Source: Brachynemurus nebulosus (taxonomy: Eukaryota > Arthropoda > Insecta > Neuroptera > Myrmeleontidae). From it: DNA of 64,000 nucleotides. The stretch lies in assembly GCA_035578155.1 (NCBI GenBank), contig JAPWDM010000006.1, positions 14,586,305 through 14,650,304 on the forward strand, read 5' to 3'. A program made the translations under genes and the position numbers. Under the pieces are notes generated by a model. It did not search any database and had not been told where the DNA came from. It worked only from the letters and a program-made list of their open reading frames with translations. Every line of letters starts with the position of its first letter. Within the stretch, counting starts at the first letter, position 1. Shown here piece by piece: positions 46,395-59,255 of this stretch.

Positions 46395-46800
46395 TAGGGA
46401 TGTTATGGATATGAAATTTCGGATACGGATTCGGATACGGATATTTAAAAACATTTTTTCGGTTTCGGTTTCGGTTACGGATATATAATAATATCGGATA
46501 ATGTTTCGGATACGGTTACGGTTACGGATAATTGCTTTTAGTGAGCATTTTTTTAAGAAAACGGGGAAAATTGTACCGGAAAAGTGAACGCCAAACACAA
46601 AGCAACAAAAATCAATCAAAAGAAGAAGATGCAGCAAAAATTTTCTTCGATTTAACTCAGTTTTCCAATGGCAGTTGTCTGTTATTATCCGAAACAAATC
46701 CGAAACTTTTATTTTCGGATACGGTTTCGGTTACGGATAACTAACTTTTTCGGATATCCGGTAGTTTCGGTTACGGTTACGGATATCCATAACATCCCTA
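46395..46800. mobile_element. hAT-type MITE with TACGG/TTCGG-rich ends, 406 bp
   Basis: A perfect 8-bp duplication GTCTGGTT flanks it (46387-46394, 46801-46808). The ends are TAGGGATGTTATGGATAT and its complement. Both flanking interiors are built of 6-bp steps such as TTACGG, TTTCGG and ATACGG, all in the same strand sense. The 65-105-codon frames inside are produced by this repeat. Confidence 0.93.
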
Positions 46801-46845
46801 GTCTGGTTGCTTATTCTATATTTAACTTTGGCATAACAGAATGTT

Positions 46846-46869
46846 ATGTTTATAACATGTTATAAACAT
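46846..46869. repeat. Perfect 24-bp palindrome
   Basis: ATGTTTATAACA followed directly by its complement TGTTATAAACAT. It lies 46 bp outside the hAT element. Confidence 0.95.
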
Positions 46870-46911
46870 AGTTCCCATGTTCTTGAACTATGCTACATAG
46901 TTCCTAAATGT

Positions 46912-47854
46912 ATGTACATATGAAATTTTACTATTTTCCATGGTAAATCGTTCTACATATTATAGCTGCGACCAAACTACTATGTAACATAGTACCCTGA
47001 ACTATGTACTTTTTTCGGTGCGTAATTTTGATGTTCAAGTATGATAGTCCAAAATACCAGGTTGAAAAGCTATGCGTCTTATATCCATTTGATAATAATC
47101 AAAATGCTCAGTTGGAACAAACCTTATGTTGTAATTGTTGTTTTTTATCACTTATTATTACACGAGGGGTTTGTATTTTTTTCGAATCAATTTGAGTTTG
47201 TCTAACGAAAATTTGTTGTCTAGCGATTCAACTGTTAACTAATAAAAACGCGACAGCTAAACTGAAGCGTTTTTTGATTGACAGTTCTTTGAGTTATACA
47301 TATTTCTTTTGGGCAAGAAATTTGAGTTGTAGAAAACATAAATTTATTCGGAAAAAATATAAAACTCAAGTGTAATACGGTAAGACAATTTAACGAATAA
47401 AATAAATTAGTATATTTCATATTAACATTTAATACATTGTTACCATGGTCCTGAAATTAGTTAAATTTACCGATACGAATTTTTGTTTCGACCAATGAAA
47501 TGTTTTTGTTCCATTTTTTTCGCTGTAAAAATCTGTCTTAACTTTTCTCCATGGTAAAAGTGAAAAAATTACAATATTCTTATGGGACTTGATACACATG
47601 AGTTAAATTGTCAACATAAACCTCTGACAACCCAGCCCCTGCCTTATTCTGTTAAGGTAAACAGCCGGTATAAAATTTTATTAATACTAATGGACACGCT
47701 TTCAATTGTCTCTCTTTGATGCTGTCATGAACCGGGAAATTAAATCTCAAAATATAGGAATATTATTACCAAGTTCAAATACTCATTACCCTTTCCTCAA
47801 AAAGTATCGAAAATCATGACTCAAAATAGGTGGTAATTATATATCGTCTTCCTA
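46912..47854. other. Unassigned AT-rich sequence
   Basis: No gene or element recognised. Confidence 0.3.
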
Positions 47855-48079
47855 GAATGAAAGTGGGATATCTGGGAATTTTCCGATTTTTGTTTTTAGT
47901 ACCATGTAATAGATAAGTCAATTAGTTATCGAATAACATATTTCACAAGTTCGTAGGATATATAATTTTTGAAGGTCATTGCTTTAAATCTTAAGGTCAT
48001 CATTTAAACTAATGTATTATTAAGATTTAAAATGCAGTTATCTCAAAACTAACATTTCCCAGATATCTCACTTTCATAC
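47855..48079. mobile_element. TA-flanked MITE, 225 bp
   Basis: TA at 47853-47854 and 48080-48081. The ends are GAATGAAAGTGGGATATCTG and, in reverse, GTATGAAAGTGAGATATCTG (18 of 20 identical). Non-coding. Confidence 0.8.
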
Positions 48080-48223
48080 TAAGAAGGAGATATGTACATG
48101 TATCTTGGATATTATTGACTATCAAGATAAAGTTTATTTCAAAGGGTACAGATTTCAACGTCATTTATTGGAAATTTCACTTTTGTTGAAAATTGTTCAA
48201 CTGATATTGCTAATCTTTGTTTT

Positions 48224-48412
48224 GTGTTACAAATTCTTGGAATAAAGTTTCTAGAATCGGACATGACAAAAACATATTATGCCATTAAATTGATGAAAAA
48301 CTTTTATAACCAACAATCAACACGAAAAACCGAATCATACACTTTTCCGAATAAGGGACGGCGACAAATTTTTAATTCAATTAGAGATGGAACATACGAG
48401 TATACGGGTTGA
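48224..48412 (+). other. Unassigned open frame, 62 codons
   Basis: The frame has a balanced composition and includes FLESDMTKTYYAIKLMKNFY and FPNKGRRQIFNSIRDGTYEY. It starts at a non-ATG codon, and the first ATG is internal. No family is recognised. It may be a C-terminal gene fragment or chance. Confidence 0.2.
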
Positions 48413-49119
48413 ATTTTTAATGTAGGTTTGTTTTTTGTGATGTGTGGTAGTAAAAAACAAAGTTTTGTTAGGTTAGTATGAATTTTTTATCGTTTTTCTC
48501 AAAATCTAAATTTTATTGACTTTTTCTAACAATAATATCAAATATTTTTCTATAAACTACGTCAGGTGTACGAGTACCCTGAAGATAGACTCAATTTTGG
48601 GAATGGTTATGTCCCTTGGAAGGAGCTTAGGGAATAAGTTTACCATTTGCTACTGTCTAATGATCCAAAATGATTAATGGTTTCTCACAAGTGACACTTT
48701 TAAATTTGACAATTTCAAAATTGTAGAATATTCTGTGGAGATTTCGAAAATTGTCGAAATAAAATATAAGTCGATATTGATTGGGAGGAATACCCTGTTT
48801 TATTCAAAATTTTGAAGTTAATGTCACATGACGGGAAAGCACTCGTCGGAAATGAGTTCATTAGTATCAAAAACAGGCCTCTCTTTGTGTGATAAGAATC
48901 CAGTAAGTTTGAGATTTATCTAGACATCTATCAAAGTATTTTCGCGATGCTGCCTAGCCGAAACAGCGTGAGATACCTCAAAATGTTTAACTTTTATTCT
49001 AATTTAAAAAAAAACTCAGAATTATGCTAAAATTTTATTTGGAAAGATTACTGGTTTTCCATCGTCTTTTATTATGATATACACTTCACTTATCCAAAAT
49101 CTGTTATGTGGTCTAGGCT
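48413..49119. other. Unassigned sequence
   Basis: Nothing recognised. Confidence 0.3.
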
Positions 49120-50300
49120 GTATGTTTTTCACAAAATTTTCCCTTATCCTGTTAGATAAGGGCAAATTTGTCTTTAAATAATTAAAATTTATTAAACGAG
49201 CTGGTCTAGTAGACGTTGCTCTGCCCTTTCGAGTACAGCTAAACCATTTTTTATGCGGTCCTTTTTTATGCGGTCTTTAAAAAAATGATCATTAAAATGC
49301 GCAATGTGAATCAAAATTAAAAAAAGTAAGAAACTTAAAGGTTAACTTTTTTTGATAAAAATACTTTTTAATTGTTTTTAAGCATTTAATCAGTAGGTAC
49401 ATACCTTGTATAGTGATGGGCAAATGCAAGACCAAGACCAAGACTTGGTAGTCTTGGTTTTGGTCGTGTTCTTGCATTAAGAATCTTGGCCTTGATCTTC
49501 CTAGAGCAGTTTGAGTCTTGGTCTTGGCCTTGGTCTTGCAAAATGCAGTCATGGTCTTGGTCTTGGTATTGCTAAAAAATCTAGCACTTTCTTACATTTT
49601 TTTATTAGTGAATTTTTCCTTCTAAAATCAGAATTTTCTTTGTTTACGGCATTAATTTACTTTCAAACTATTTAAATGGTTTCGCAAGAGTTTTGCTTTT
49701 TTCTTGCTTTTGTCTTGGTCTTGCTCACTTGAGTCTTGGTATTGGTCTTGCAGCCATACTTATAGTCTTGGCCTTGGTCTTGCTCTTGGTATACATAGTC
49801 TTGATCTTGCTCATCACTAATACCTAGCATAAGAATATAAGTTATTGCATCATTTAGTTTTCTCACAGATGTTTTTTTCAAGATTTTCATAATATAAAAA
49901 TTAAATAAAATGTTATTAAGTGTAAATTGATGCTTTATCTTGTTTATAAATGAAACTTCTAAGGAAATTTCCAAGTTTTGAGCGTTTTATGTTTTTTTGA
50001 TGAATTTTTTTTAGGCGGTCCCGACCCATCGCATAAAAAATGTTTTTTTTTTTTTACATTCTGGATCGAACTTTTTATAGCTATTTATAAAGTTTTTAAG
50101 TATATTTTTTTGTGCGATTTTTTTATGCGGTCCCTATCCACCGTACAAAGAAAGGATCAGCGGTAGTTTAATTTGGTTAAAATTTCTGTATTTATAATTT
50201 TATTTTCTGGTGTGGATTTTGCAATTTTATTTTTCTGGTCCCATGAACTATATGGTCTTGACCAAACAAATACATTGTGTGAATATGACGTCGATCGTTC
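49120..50300. repeat. Dispersed insect-type repeat carrying ATGCGGTCC motifs
   Basis: GAGCTGGTCTAGTAGACGTT and GCTCTGCCC at 49199-49227 and GTCGATCGTTCAAGCCGTTC near 50291 are typical pieces of long insect repeats. Between them TTTTTTATGCGGTCC recurs (49242, 49258, 50118, and AGGCGGTCC at 50012). A hAT element is nested inside. The class of the host repeat is uncertain. Confidence 0.5.
49411..49819. mobile_element. hAT-type MITE with (CAAGAC)n-rich ends, 409 bp
   Basis: The ends are TAGTGATGGGCAA and, in reverse, TAGTGATGAGCAA. Flanks ATACCTTG (offset by two bases) and ATACCTAG resemble an 8-bp duplication. Both terminal regions consist of hexamer steps of AAGACC and CTTGGT type. The frames of 86 and 100 codons (KTKTQT-like) arise from these hexamers. 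Confidence 0.82.
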
Positions 50301-51194
50301 AAGCCGTTCAGAAATTGACGATCACTAGCAGACGCACGAACAGAACATCCTATATATAGCAATTTTCCATCGAAAACATCACGGAAGTTTTATGTTGTGA
50401 AAATGAGAATAAAATAGGGCAGAATAATCGAACACACACACACACACACACCTAAAAACTAATATTTTAAAAACTTTTTTATAATATGCGATGTCAGTAA
50501 AAATGTAGAAATGCCAAGCTTAACATATCATTCCCGATGCTGTCTCTCCACTGCTGCTCCGCTCCTGTTCCTGCCACTACGCTACGTCGTGTACGGTAAA
50601 TCTTATTGACTGTCAATTTTTATTGTTTTGTAGGTTCAATTTTTAGTAGGTTTTTTTTTTTGGGCCGTACGGAGCGTGTGAATTGGGAAACGTAATAGAA
50701 GTGGAAGAATAATTTTAAAATGTCTGTTATATTATGTTTTTTTTTCTGTATTACCCACTTTCATGTACAACAATATCATGCACATACATATATGTACAAT
50801 CAAAATAGAGAAGAAGAAGAAACACAAGCAAAAGTGGAACTGTGAATTGAGAATTCAAAGAAAATGGGCCTTCGAGAATTATATTATTTACACTGGAGCA
50901 CTGTTTTTTATGCGACATAGATGCAAAGTTGTGTGAAGTTTTTTTTTTAAAAAAAATAAAGTAACTTGAAAGAAATATATGATAAAATTTTCTGGAATAT
51001 CTCTAATAAAAAAAATTCATTATTTACCTAAGTTAGTTTGATAATACTTCAAATACAAAACAAGATTAAAATAAAAAAGAAAAAATACATTTTATTTTAC
51101 TTATCTTCAATAATTATTTTAGGGTTTTTTTTTTTTCATCAAAATTTCATATGATTTTTATAATTTTTTAAAAATTTTTCGTTGTTTTAACGAA
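50301..51194. other. Unassigned sequence with (CA)n
   Basis: An (AC)10 tract lies at 50432-50451. Nothing else is recognised. Confidence 0.3.
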
Positions 51195-51607
51195 TTTTCG
51201 AATTGAAAATTCAGCTCACATAATGCGATTTGAATCCGGGACTATGACAAAAATTTGTTTTGAGGTCTCTAGAAATCGAAAATAGCATTTACCCCACAAT
51301 AACTTAAGAAGGAAACATTTATTTTTACGAAATTTGGTGCAAACGGTGGAAGTTCAAAAATCTTGAATGAGTTTTTCAGCCAGTCACTTCTGATGTTTGG
51401 TGCATGGATTGGTGGGCATTTTTTGTAAAAAAAAATTAGCTTTTTGTTAAAATCTTCCCAAATTTAAAAGTCTTTGCAAAATTTGCAAAGAGGAGGAAAA
51501 ATCACTTAAAAAAGGATTTTGAACTATTATTTTATGTAAACTGGTTTTCGAGAAAAACTAATTTTTGTAAATGGAAGTTATGCAGGATGCTGTGACAGGC
51601 GTATTTT
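51195..51607 (-). repeat. Repeat family A, decayed copy
   Basis: Shared blocks include GAATCCGGGACTATGAC, GGTCTCTAGAAATCGAAAAT and TTATGCAGGATGCTGTGACA. No TA tract. Confidence 0.78.
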
Positions 51608-51796
51608 TGTATGTAAAATATTATTAAGCTAGTAATTTTTGTTATGTAAACTGAATATTTGTTCAAAAGTTATTTTCGAAATATTAAAATTTTTCCTCTC
51701 TCTCTCTCTCTTGTGTCTCGACTCCAAAATCCATAAGTAATAAACCGAATGATTCTCTCATTAAAATTGCAAAACTATTGAATGAAATTAACAATT

Positions 51797-52255
51797 TTTG
51801 TGTTGTGTAAATCCTTGACACTCAAATAATTGTTTATCTTCAATGTCACTTATGTTTCTATATATATTTTGTTGGATAATGGTACTGGACGGTATGTTTA
51901 GATAGAAATAAATCCAAGTTTGGAAAACAGGGTGTCAATTTTAATGCGATGCAACACCCACTAAAGATTATCTGCATCAGTTCATTATCATTTTTTTTAT
52001 TGTACTAATATTTTGTGTTCCAAACCATTCTTGTGTTGTGTAAATCCTTGACACTCAAATAATTGTTTATCATCAATGTCACTTATGTTTCAATATATTT
52101 TGTTGGATAAATGGATTGGACGGTATGTTAGATAGAAATAAATCCAAGTTTGGAAAACAGGGTGTCAATTTTAATGCGCCCAACACTCACTGAAGATTAT
52201 CTGCATCAGTTTATTATTTTTTTTTTTATTGTATCATTATTTTGTGTTCCAATGT
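51797..52255. repeat. 233-bp tandem duplication
   Basis: Units 51797-52029 and 52030-52255 share almost all sequence, for example GTAAATCCTTGACACTCAAA and GGAAAACAGGGTGTCAATTT. They differ by small indels and a handful of substitutions. Confidence 0.92.
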
Positions 52256-52984
52256 ATTGCGTTTATCAGAAATAAGTAGCACGTTTCAGATATTTATTGC
52301 CAATAGCAATATTATATAGCGGCACTGATCGAAAAGTTATATTGAAAAACACTCATTTAATATTACGTATAGGCTTTACACCTAGGCGTCGCGCGTTGTG
52401 TTGTAAAGTGAATATTTAATATCATTGAACGTAGAATTGATTGCCTATATCACGATTGCCGCGCGACTCGACTCCCTTGCGTCGACGCTGGGCTCGACTG
52501 GGCGGCCGAAATACCAAAAAGAGACGGCGAAAAGGTATTTTGTTCGAAAACTTTTCCCATTCCCTCCATGCCGTCGTACCTTTTTACAGTTTCGTGTTGT
52601 CGGCTTGTATTACAACTGATCGTGCCAAATAAATCGAAATATTTTATAACCTGATCTGATTTTTAATCGAGCTTTAAACATTCACACTATAACGAACGAC
52701 TACGCAATTTTAAAATCTTGTTGCGAAAAATGCGTTTTATTATTTCCAATAATGATACGATTTATTTGATGTCTCTATTTGCTTATAGGTATTACGAATA
52801 CTGGTATAGTGTTGAGTGATTAGCAAATTGGTACATCAATTCTTTACACACACAAAAAATACGCTGCCAATAGGGTGTGGCACACAGCTTCCTCGTACTC
52901 GTAAAAGCACCTTGGTAATTTAATGCCCAATATATCTTTGTATAATTTAACGTAGTTAATAAACAAAACGATTCATAAAGAATT
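52256..52984. other. Unassigned; GC-richer island at 52380-52620
   Basis: CpG-containing sequence (GCGTCGCGCGTTG, GCGCGACTCGACTCCC, CTGGGCGGCCG) stands out from the AT-rich surroundings. Two overlapping plus frames (52425-52632) have no recognised domain. An exon, promoter region or retroelement 5' end is possible. Confidence 0.3.
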
Positions 52985-53762
52985 GAGAGAAGTGGGACTA
53001 GCAGTAAATAAGATATTGGATATTTAATGGGATTTCATGGTAGCGCCGTGGATACTATTACTCCGATTGGAATGAAATTTGTAGGGGACCATCTAGGAAG
53101 CAGACCGCATGATTTCTGACAATTTCATAAAAAAGAATTGAATAGTTCAGAAGTTATGCCACTTGGTGCAATTTAATATATTAATGGCATGACATGGTAG
53201 CGGTGTAGCTACCGTTACTACGATTTCGATTAAATTCATAGGGGCCATCTAGGAACCAAACTGCATAATTTCTGAAAATTTCATTAAAAACAATCGAAGA
53301 GTTCAGAAGTTATGCCACTTAGTGCAAGCTGGCGACACACAGACGGACAGACGGACGGTACCAAACCAAAATTGTTCAGAAAGCTCTAAATCTAAAACGT
53401 AAAATGTGCGTAAAAAATTTTATTTTAGAGGGAAAAAATTATTTATTAATAATTTAATTTAATTATATAAAATTCAAATTGATGTTAAATTTACGAAAAT
53501 GTAGCTTAAAATTAATTAATGCAGCTTAAAATTAATTAATAATTTCTGAAAGTTTCATTAAAAACAATCGAATAGTTCAGAAGTTATGCCACCTGATGCA
53601 AACTGGCGGCAACAGACACCAAACCAAAATTGTTCGAGAAGCTCTAAAACGTAAAATGTGTGTAAAAAATTTTATTTTGGAGGGAAAAATTTTTTTATTC
53701 TTCAAAAGTGATCACAATGTTTCCGCTACTTTAGTAGTCTCGGAAGCAAATAACAGATTTGG
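52985..53762 (-). repeat. Dispersed repeat family B, second copy
   Basis: Reverse orientation relative to 6703-7230. It carries the tandem unit three times (AGTTCAGAAGTTATGCCAC at 53145, 53303 and 53575), with the terminal block CCGCTACTTTAGTAGTCTCG near 53730. Part of the terminal block is duplicated (53400 and 53650). Confidence 0.78.
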
Positions 53763-54199
53763 CAAGTGCAAGTCGTACTGACGTCAATAGTGTTCCATAC
53801 AATGATTTGTTTTCTAAACACACATTTAATATAGAGAACATTATATGCGGGCCAACAAGCTTTTTGCCGTAATAATCAATTAATAATATTTAAACCATAA
53901 TTCTCGATTTCAAAACGATCATCTTTATTTGGTATTTAAATCGTATTTATGGATACGTTAACAAGTTTGTAGATATTTGCAGGGCTGAATCATCGCGTAG
54001 ACAATTAAAAACAATTGGCTAAGGCCCGGTTTTTTAAAAGACCCGACGAAACTTCCTATTTTTGAAGATTTGAATCAATATTTGAGATTTGTTATATAGT
54101 TTTTCACATTATTTGGTTGTCTTATATTTTTTATGTGGTCTTTAACTTGTCTAAAAACTATTTAAAATCCAGAATTTTCGTCAATAACTGAGACAATAT
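53763..54199. other. Unassigned AT-rich sequence
   Basis: Nothing recognised. Confidence 0.3.
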
Positions 54200-54511
54200 T
54201 AGGTCGTGTAATATGAAATGTCGTTTTCCGACCACTTAGTCGACCATGTAATTCAAATAAATATCGACACATTTTTAAGCATTAGAGAAATGTTTAAAAG
54301 CAGTTCCTTAATTTTAAATAGAATTCTTGTAGCCTGGAATCATTTACACCATTACCTAGTTGGATAGATTTCTTGAAACCTGAAATCATATTCGTTCTTA
54401 ATTGGAACAACATTAGATCGTGTAATATGAAATGTCGTTTTCCGACCACTTAGTCGACCATATAATTCAGATTAATATCAATACCTTTTTAAGTATTAGA
54501 ATAAGCTTTCT
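54200..54511 (-). repeat. Satellite-like repeat S, about 1.5 units
   Basis: TCGTGTAATATGAAATGTCG, then TTTTCCGACCACTTAGTCGA occurs at 54203 and 54417, 214 bp apart. It matches the array at 62.7-63.8 kb in reverse. Confidence 0.8.
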
Positions 54512-54588
54512 TGAACTGTTTAGAATTTTAGTTTTTGTTGTTTTTCTGTTTTTGTCATTTTTTTGCTGATTTTTGTAATAGACTTTAA

Positions 54589-55294
54589 GGGGAGATTTAC
54601 TTGAGAGTCGTTAAAAAAAATCGATTTTTTTTTTGTAGAAATTGATAGCAAATTATGTGTAGAATATGTTCCCAAAGTGATTTTACTGAAAATAATTTAA
54701 AAACAAGATTCTTGCACATTAACTGAATCCAGCTTTCTATAAAAAAAAATTCAAAGAACGTAGTTCACGCAATAATGAGTATTAAATATAAAATTTTGAA
54801 AATGCATTTCTTTATCTACCTATATTTTATAATATCGGAACTATAATTCAATTCTTCGGCACCTCTACCTAAGTTTGTACACTTTCAATATTTTTTTATT
54901 TTTAAGGTTATTTTAAAGAGCGAAAAATAAGATAAAAATCGTAATCAAAAGTTCGAACATCCGCCATTTTTTTTTCTTTTAGCAATTTATTGATATTATA
55001 GATAGAGGTGCCGGCACTCTTCATATATTTTATAAATCTTTTTTGTTTTTGGATTTCGGTGATTTATTACCGACGCTAGGATGTCCTCCAACAAGGCATT
55101 GGATTTTCGGATCGTCACACTGCAGTATCTATAAATGGACAATTTTTTATATTTTTCCTTGAGAAATTTTTTTTGTATAGTCTAATACTTAATAAATATG
55201 TGTACAAAATTTGAAATTGATATTTACTTCCGTTCTTGAGAAAAAAATCCTAGAAAAATACATAATTTTTAAGGACTCTCGAGTAAACTTCCCC
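54589..55294. mobile_element. TTAA-flanked element (piggyBac-type MITE), family P2, 706 bp
   Basis: TTAA at 54585-54588 and 55295-55298. The ends are GGGGAGATTTACTTGAGAGT and, in reverse, GGGGAAGTTTACTCGAGAGT (17 of 20 identical). Interior motifs ATAGATAGAGGTGCCG and GGCACCTCTACC also face each other. No coding sequence. Confidence 0.87.
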
Positions 55295-55298
55295 TTAA

Positions 55299-57668
55299 TA
55301 ACATACCAGACAAAAATATTTTCTAACCAACTTTTCTTATTGGTTGATTACCACTTTTAGAGTTAACTTATTAATAATAATGTTGATAATCTGCAGTATC
55401 TTTCAATTTTAATTAAGATTTCCCTTAACTAGACCTTATTACCCGCAGTTACCTTATATCCCAATAGAATTAAACCGCAATATTTTTACTAAATTACAGT
55501 TTGGTGAGGTGTGTTTTTTCCATTCTATTTGAAATAAACATCAACATATGAAATTTTACTAGTAAAAAAAATTATGTTTTGTTAAATTTCATTACGCTCG
55601 AACAAGTCGAAATCTATCCCAGCTCAATATACTCAAACAAATGACAAATCAAAAACTTTTATCTGAATGAAATTAAATGACGGGGAAATTTTAATATTTC
55701 AGTTAAAACTTCTTGTTATAATATAATTGTTTTTAATGTTACCATTATATCTGCACTAATAGCTTTAATATTGTTTACCATTCTCATCTCTTCTGTCAGT
55801 CTCTTAACGTTTTACTATAAGTATCTACTTGAATAAATTTATCAAACTGAAAATAAAATTTAACTATTATTATTTTATTGAGATTATAATATTATGTAAT
55901 TATAAGATAATTTCTGTTCATTAAACAATCTTAATTTAGTTTTAATAATTAAAAATATTTCGAAAAAATTTAGGTTAAACGCAAACGTACAGTTAATAAA
56001 ATAGAAGTTATAAATGGTTCTTACCATGATACTAGTCGATATTCAGACTGAAGAATATTTTCCACAAAAAAATAATGTTTTCGATTTTCTTCGAAGCGAA
56101 AAACGTAAAAATAAAAATTATTTTTGTAAAAGAAAGAACTAGCAACACACATAACAAAAGAAAATTGATTTCCCTTTATAATCGTTGAAGAGGAAATTTC
56201 ATATGTAGATAATATTTATGTATTGAAAACTTCTCTTTTTTCCGAGATATATTTAAACTTTTGAGCTAAACTTTTCTAGAAATTTTTTCGCAAATTTTAT
56301 TAATATTATTTAAAAAAATATAGAAATTATTATTCGATTATATCTTATAAGATCCAACACAAATTTTTATACTAAATACTAAAGCTGTACTTAAAGGTAA
56401 ATAGTACTGCACTCTCTTACTTTTCAAGAATAAACTGATTTTTTTTATTTTGATAACTTTGTATTTTCAGACTGTTTTTACCTCAGTTACTTTACATGAT
56501 CTGGTTTAAATATTTCCACGAAAATGAATATGCATCTATGTGATGAAAGAGATTAGTTATCTACCGGTCGCTACTGAAAATATCAAGAGAAAAGTAACAT
56601 TTTCTACAACTTTGATGTTTTTGAAATAAGGGGCTTCTAGGAAAATTATTCTGTTTGAAATGTCACCGTCTGATAATGTTTCAGTTTCTTGAGAAATAAA
56701 TTGAATTCACGAAAAATTAATTTTACATTGTACAATTATTAAAGATTGAATCTGAAGCCACATACATCTCCACAAAAATAACGTTACAAAAAGTCTTAGC
56801 GGTGCTTTGGGTGAATAAGTTGAGATGCACAGTTTTCAAAAATTGGCTAGAAATTGGTTAGAAAGAGCTCAGTCATTAAAGACAAAGGGCTACAGACATT
56901 GTAAGCTATAGAATTTTAATTTTTTTTTAACACAAAGTGTGGTATAGTAAAATTGTCTTCAATATGTAAATCTAAGGGTAGGTACTGACAGTTAAGATTT
57001 TGATAATCGAAACACTGTGTTGCAATTAAGCGTATAAATATCAAATACTTTTTGTTTAAGTTTGTTCTAAAAGACTAAATTGTACTTTTAATTATAAAAG
57101 AAACGTTTTAAGTATCTACAATTTTTATTTTCTTATTTTTAATTTCACTCAAGATTAGTTTCAAACCTGCACATACAAGATGTAACTATGTTACTAGATC
57201 AAATATTTGAGTCAGTTATAATTATATAGATATTTGAGAATGATATATGCATATATAGCTTTTGCTATATATAAAAAGAAGTACCTATTCATTAACACCT
57301 TACAAAATTAAACTTGTCTTCAAATATTTGCTTTTAACATCAATTTAATAATAAGATCGCTATACTAATTTTTTATTAGAAGAATGCAATCTTATATCTA
57401 CTTTAATTATATAAAATACGTTTTTCTTTTAATTCTATTTCAAGATTTAATTGAGCAAATAGTTAGAGCAAACTAAAACATATTCAAGTATAAATATGTG
57501 AGAAAAGGACGAACTGAAACAATGAAAAAAGCAATTAAATCGTGAAGAAATTCTACTTACAGAAATGGTTCGACAATATATGATGCTCGTATTCAGACGG
57601 ACGGGAATGGGGCAACCGGGGCTGTGGCCACATGGTCCAGAGCCATTGTAAGGTGCCCGAAAAATAGT
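55299..57668. other. Unassigned AT-rich sequence, 2.4 kb
   Basis: This is the longest stretch in which I recognise nothing: no gene, repeat, tandem array or terminal repeat. Confidence 0.35.
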
Positions 57669-58090
57669 TAAATGGGTTTAAAAATTTGTTTTGTGTCTGG
57701 GCCTTCTGAGCCAGTTTCTCAAAATATGTAACAGTCTGACACCAGAGCGGCGACACAAGTAGCTTGGGACTACATCTCTATGATCGAAATTTTGATTTAA
57801 AAATTGCTATGTAACCGTATAAGAAAATGGTTTAACACCAGGGCGGCGACACTGATTATTGGGAATTACATCTCTGTAGTTGGAATATTAATTTCCAAAA
57901 AATAAACATAATTCCTAGGTAACCGCGTTGAAGAATTTTTTTGCTAAAGTTGAATTAACAGAAGATAATTTTTGGCTGGTTAAATTAACATTTCGATCAT
58001 AGAGATGTAATGCCGGGCTACCGGTGTCGCCGCCCTGGTGACAGACTTCCACATATTTTGAGAAAATGGCGCATTGTGTTGAACCCATTA
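57669..58090. mobile_element. Foldback element, ~420 bp
   Basis: The left arm (57669-~57795) pairs with the right arm (~57985-58090) through AATGGGTT, TTTCTCAAAATATGT, CACCAG.GCGGCGACAC and ACATCTCTATGATCGAAAT. A third, direct copy of the inner block (ACACCAGGGCGGCGACACTG) lies at 57835. No TSD established. Confidence 0.75.
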
Positions 58091-58173
58091 ATTTTCAGTC
58101 TAATCAACAGTTCTATGAATATATACAATTCTACGATAGGTATAAATTCATTGTACTCATTGATGCTTTGGTG

Positions 58174-58576
58174 CAGGACCGGACCTAGAGTTATAAGGAG
58201 GGGGGGCAAATTTTCCTGTTGGCGCCCCTAGCAGCAAAAAAATTTTTACCTGCAGGATGACAAAAAAAATAACCTGGACCCTGTCATAAATCAGCACCGT
58301 TGACCTTTTTTTTTTTTTTTGGTCATCACTTACTTACAAATTCACTCACTAATAACCATAAATTGTTATTATTCACGTTTTGCTCATCACTTGTTCCAAC
58401 TATTGACCCTATTCTAAATTATTACTGTCGACCTTTTTTTTTTTTTTTGTTCCTCACATCACAAATTTTACTCGGCCCAAAAAAGTTTTACCATTTTTGC
58501 GCCCCTCAAATTACGTCCCTAAAATCATCCAGGGGGGCACGTACCCCGGCTGCCCCCCCCCCTAGATCCGGCCCTG
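58174..58576. mobile_element. hAT-type MITE, 403 bp
   Basis: The ends are CAGGACCGGACCTAG and, in reverse, CAGGGCCGGATCTAG. The 8-bp flanks are CTTTGGTG and TATTGGTG (six of eight). The interior has two copies of a GTYGACC plus poly-T block. The 73- and 97-codon frames inside are shadows. Confidence 0.8.
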
Positions 58577-58584
58577 TATTGGTG

Positions 58585-59178
58585 GTAAGGTGAAGTTACC
58601 CAGTTATATAGGTCTCAAATTCTGCAACGAGCTAAGCCCCTTTTTTTACCAGAGGTAATATTTTGAACACTAAAACCGAAAAGTTGATAAAAAAAGGCAA
58701 ATTTTTGATTTACAACAAAAATCTGTTTTTTATCGTTTCATTTTCTTTTAATAAAAAAAGTTCATTTTTGTTAACCTTTTTTAAAAATACAGTAATTTTC
58801 AATTATTTTTGTAAACCATCCCCTCTCTATCTGTATAGATATTTATTTTTCCTTCTTTTTTTACCTTTTTTTATCTTTTTTTTTTCCACCGAACATGTTC
58901 TAGTGTAAAGCAAATTTTAATGCGGAATAACTGTTGTTAAAAGGGCACAATTGCAATTTACTAACTCTACATAATGTAAGTACATACAATAAGTTAGTTA
59001 CACGATACGACACTACTATGCACGGCACGACACCACGGTTGTGACGTTTGTGTGCCGGTAGTGCTCTGGTGTCGTGGAGCATTTTGTATAGTGGCTTGCT
59101 TCGTTAATATAGTACAAACCTGAAAATTATCGTCAGTGTTGTTTGTTGTTAACTGTACCATACTCACATACGAGCCGG

Positions 59179-59184
<6 letters not shown>
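58585..59184. other. Unassigned AT-rich sequence
   Basis: No gene supported; a GC-richer patch at 59010-59080 has only short frames. Confidence 0.3.

Positions 59185-59253
<69 letters not shown>
59185..59253. repeat. (AT)n microsatellite
   Basis: A 69-bp pure tract that directly abuts the inverted-repeat element starting at 59254. Confidence 0.97.

Positions 59254-59255
<2 letters not shown>

Noticed and set aside
46380..46697. 105-codon minus frame with RNRNRIRN-like repeats
   Set aside because: It is generated by the 6-bp repeats of the hAT element.
49672..49974. 100-codon minus frame rich in QDQD and KTKT
   Set aside because: It comes from the AAGACC-type hexamers near the hAT end.
50432..50451. 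CRISPR-like or other regular array among short repeats
   Set aside because: The tandem tracts here are simple microsatellites without spacers; this is eukaryotic DNA.
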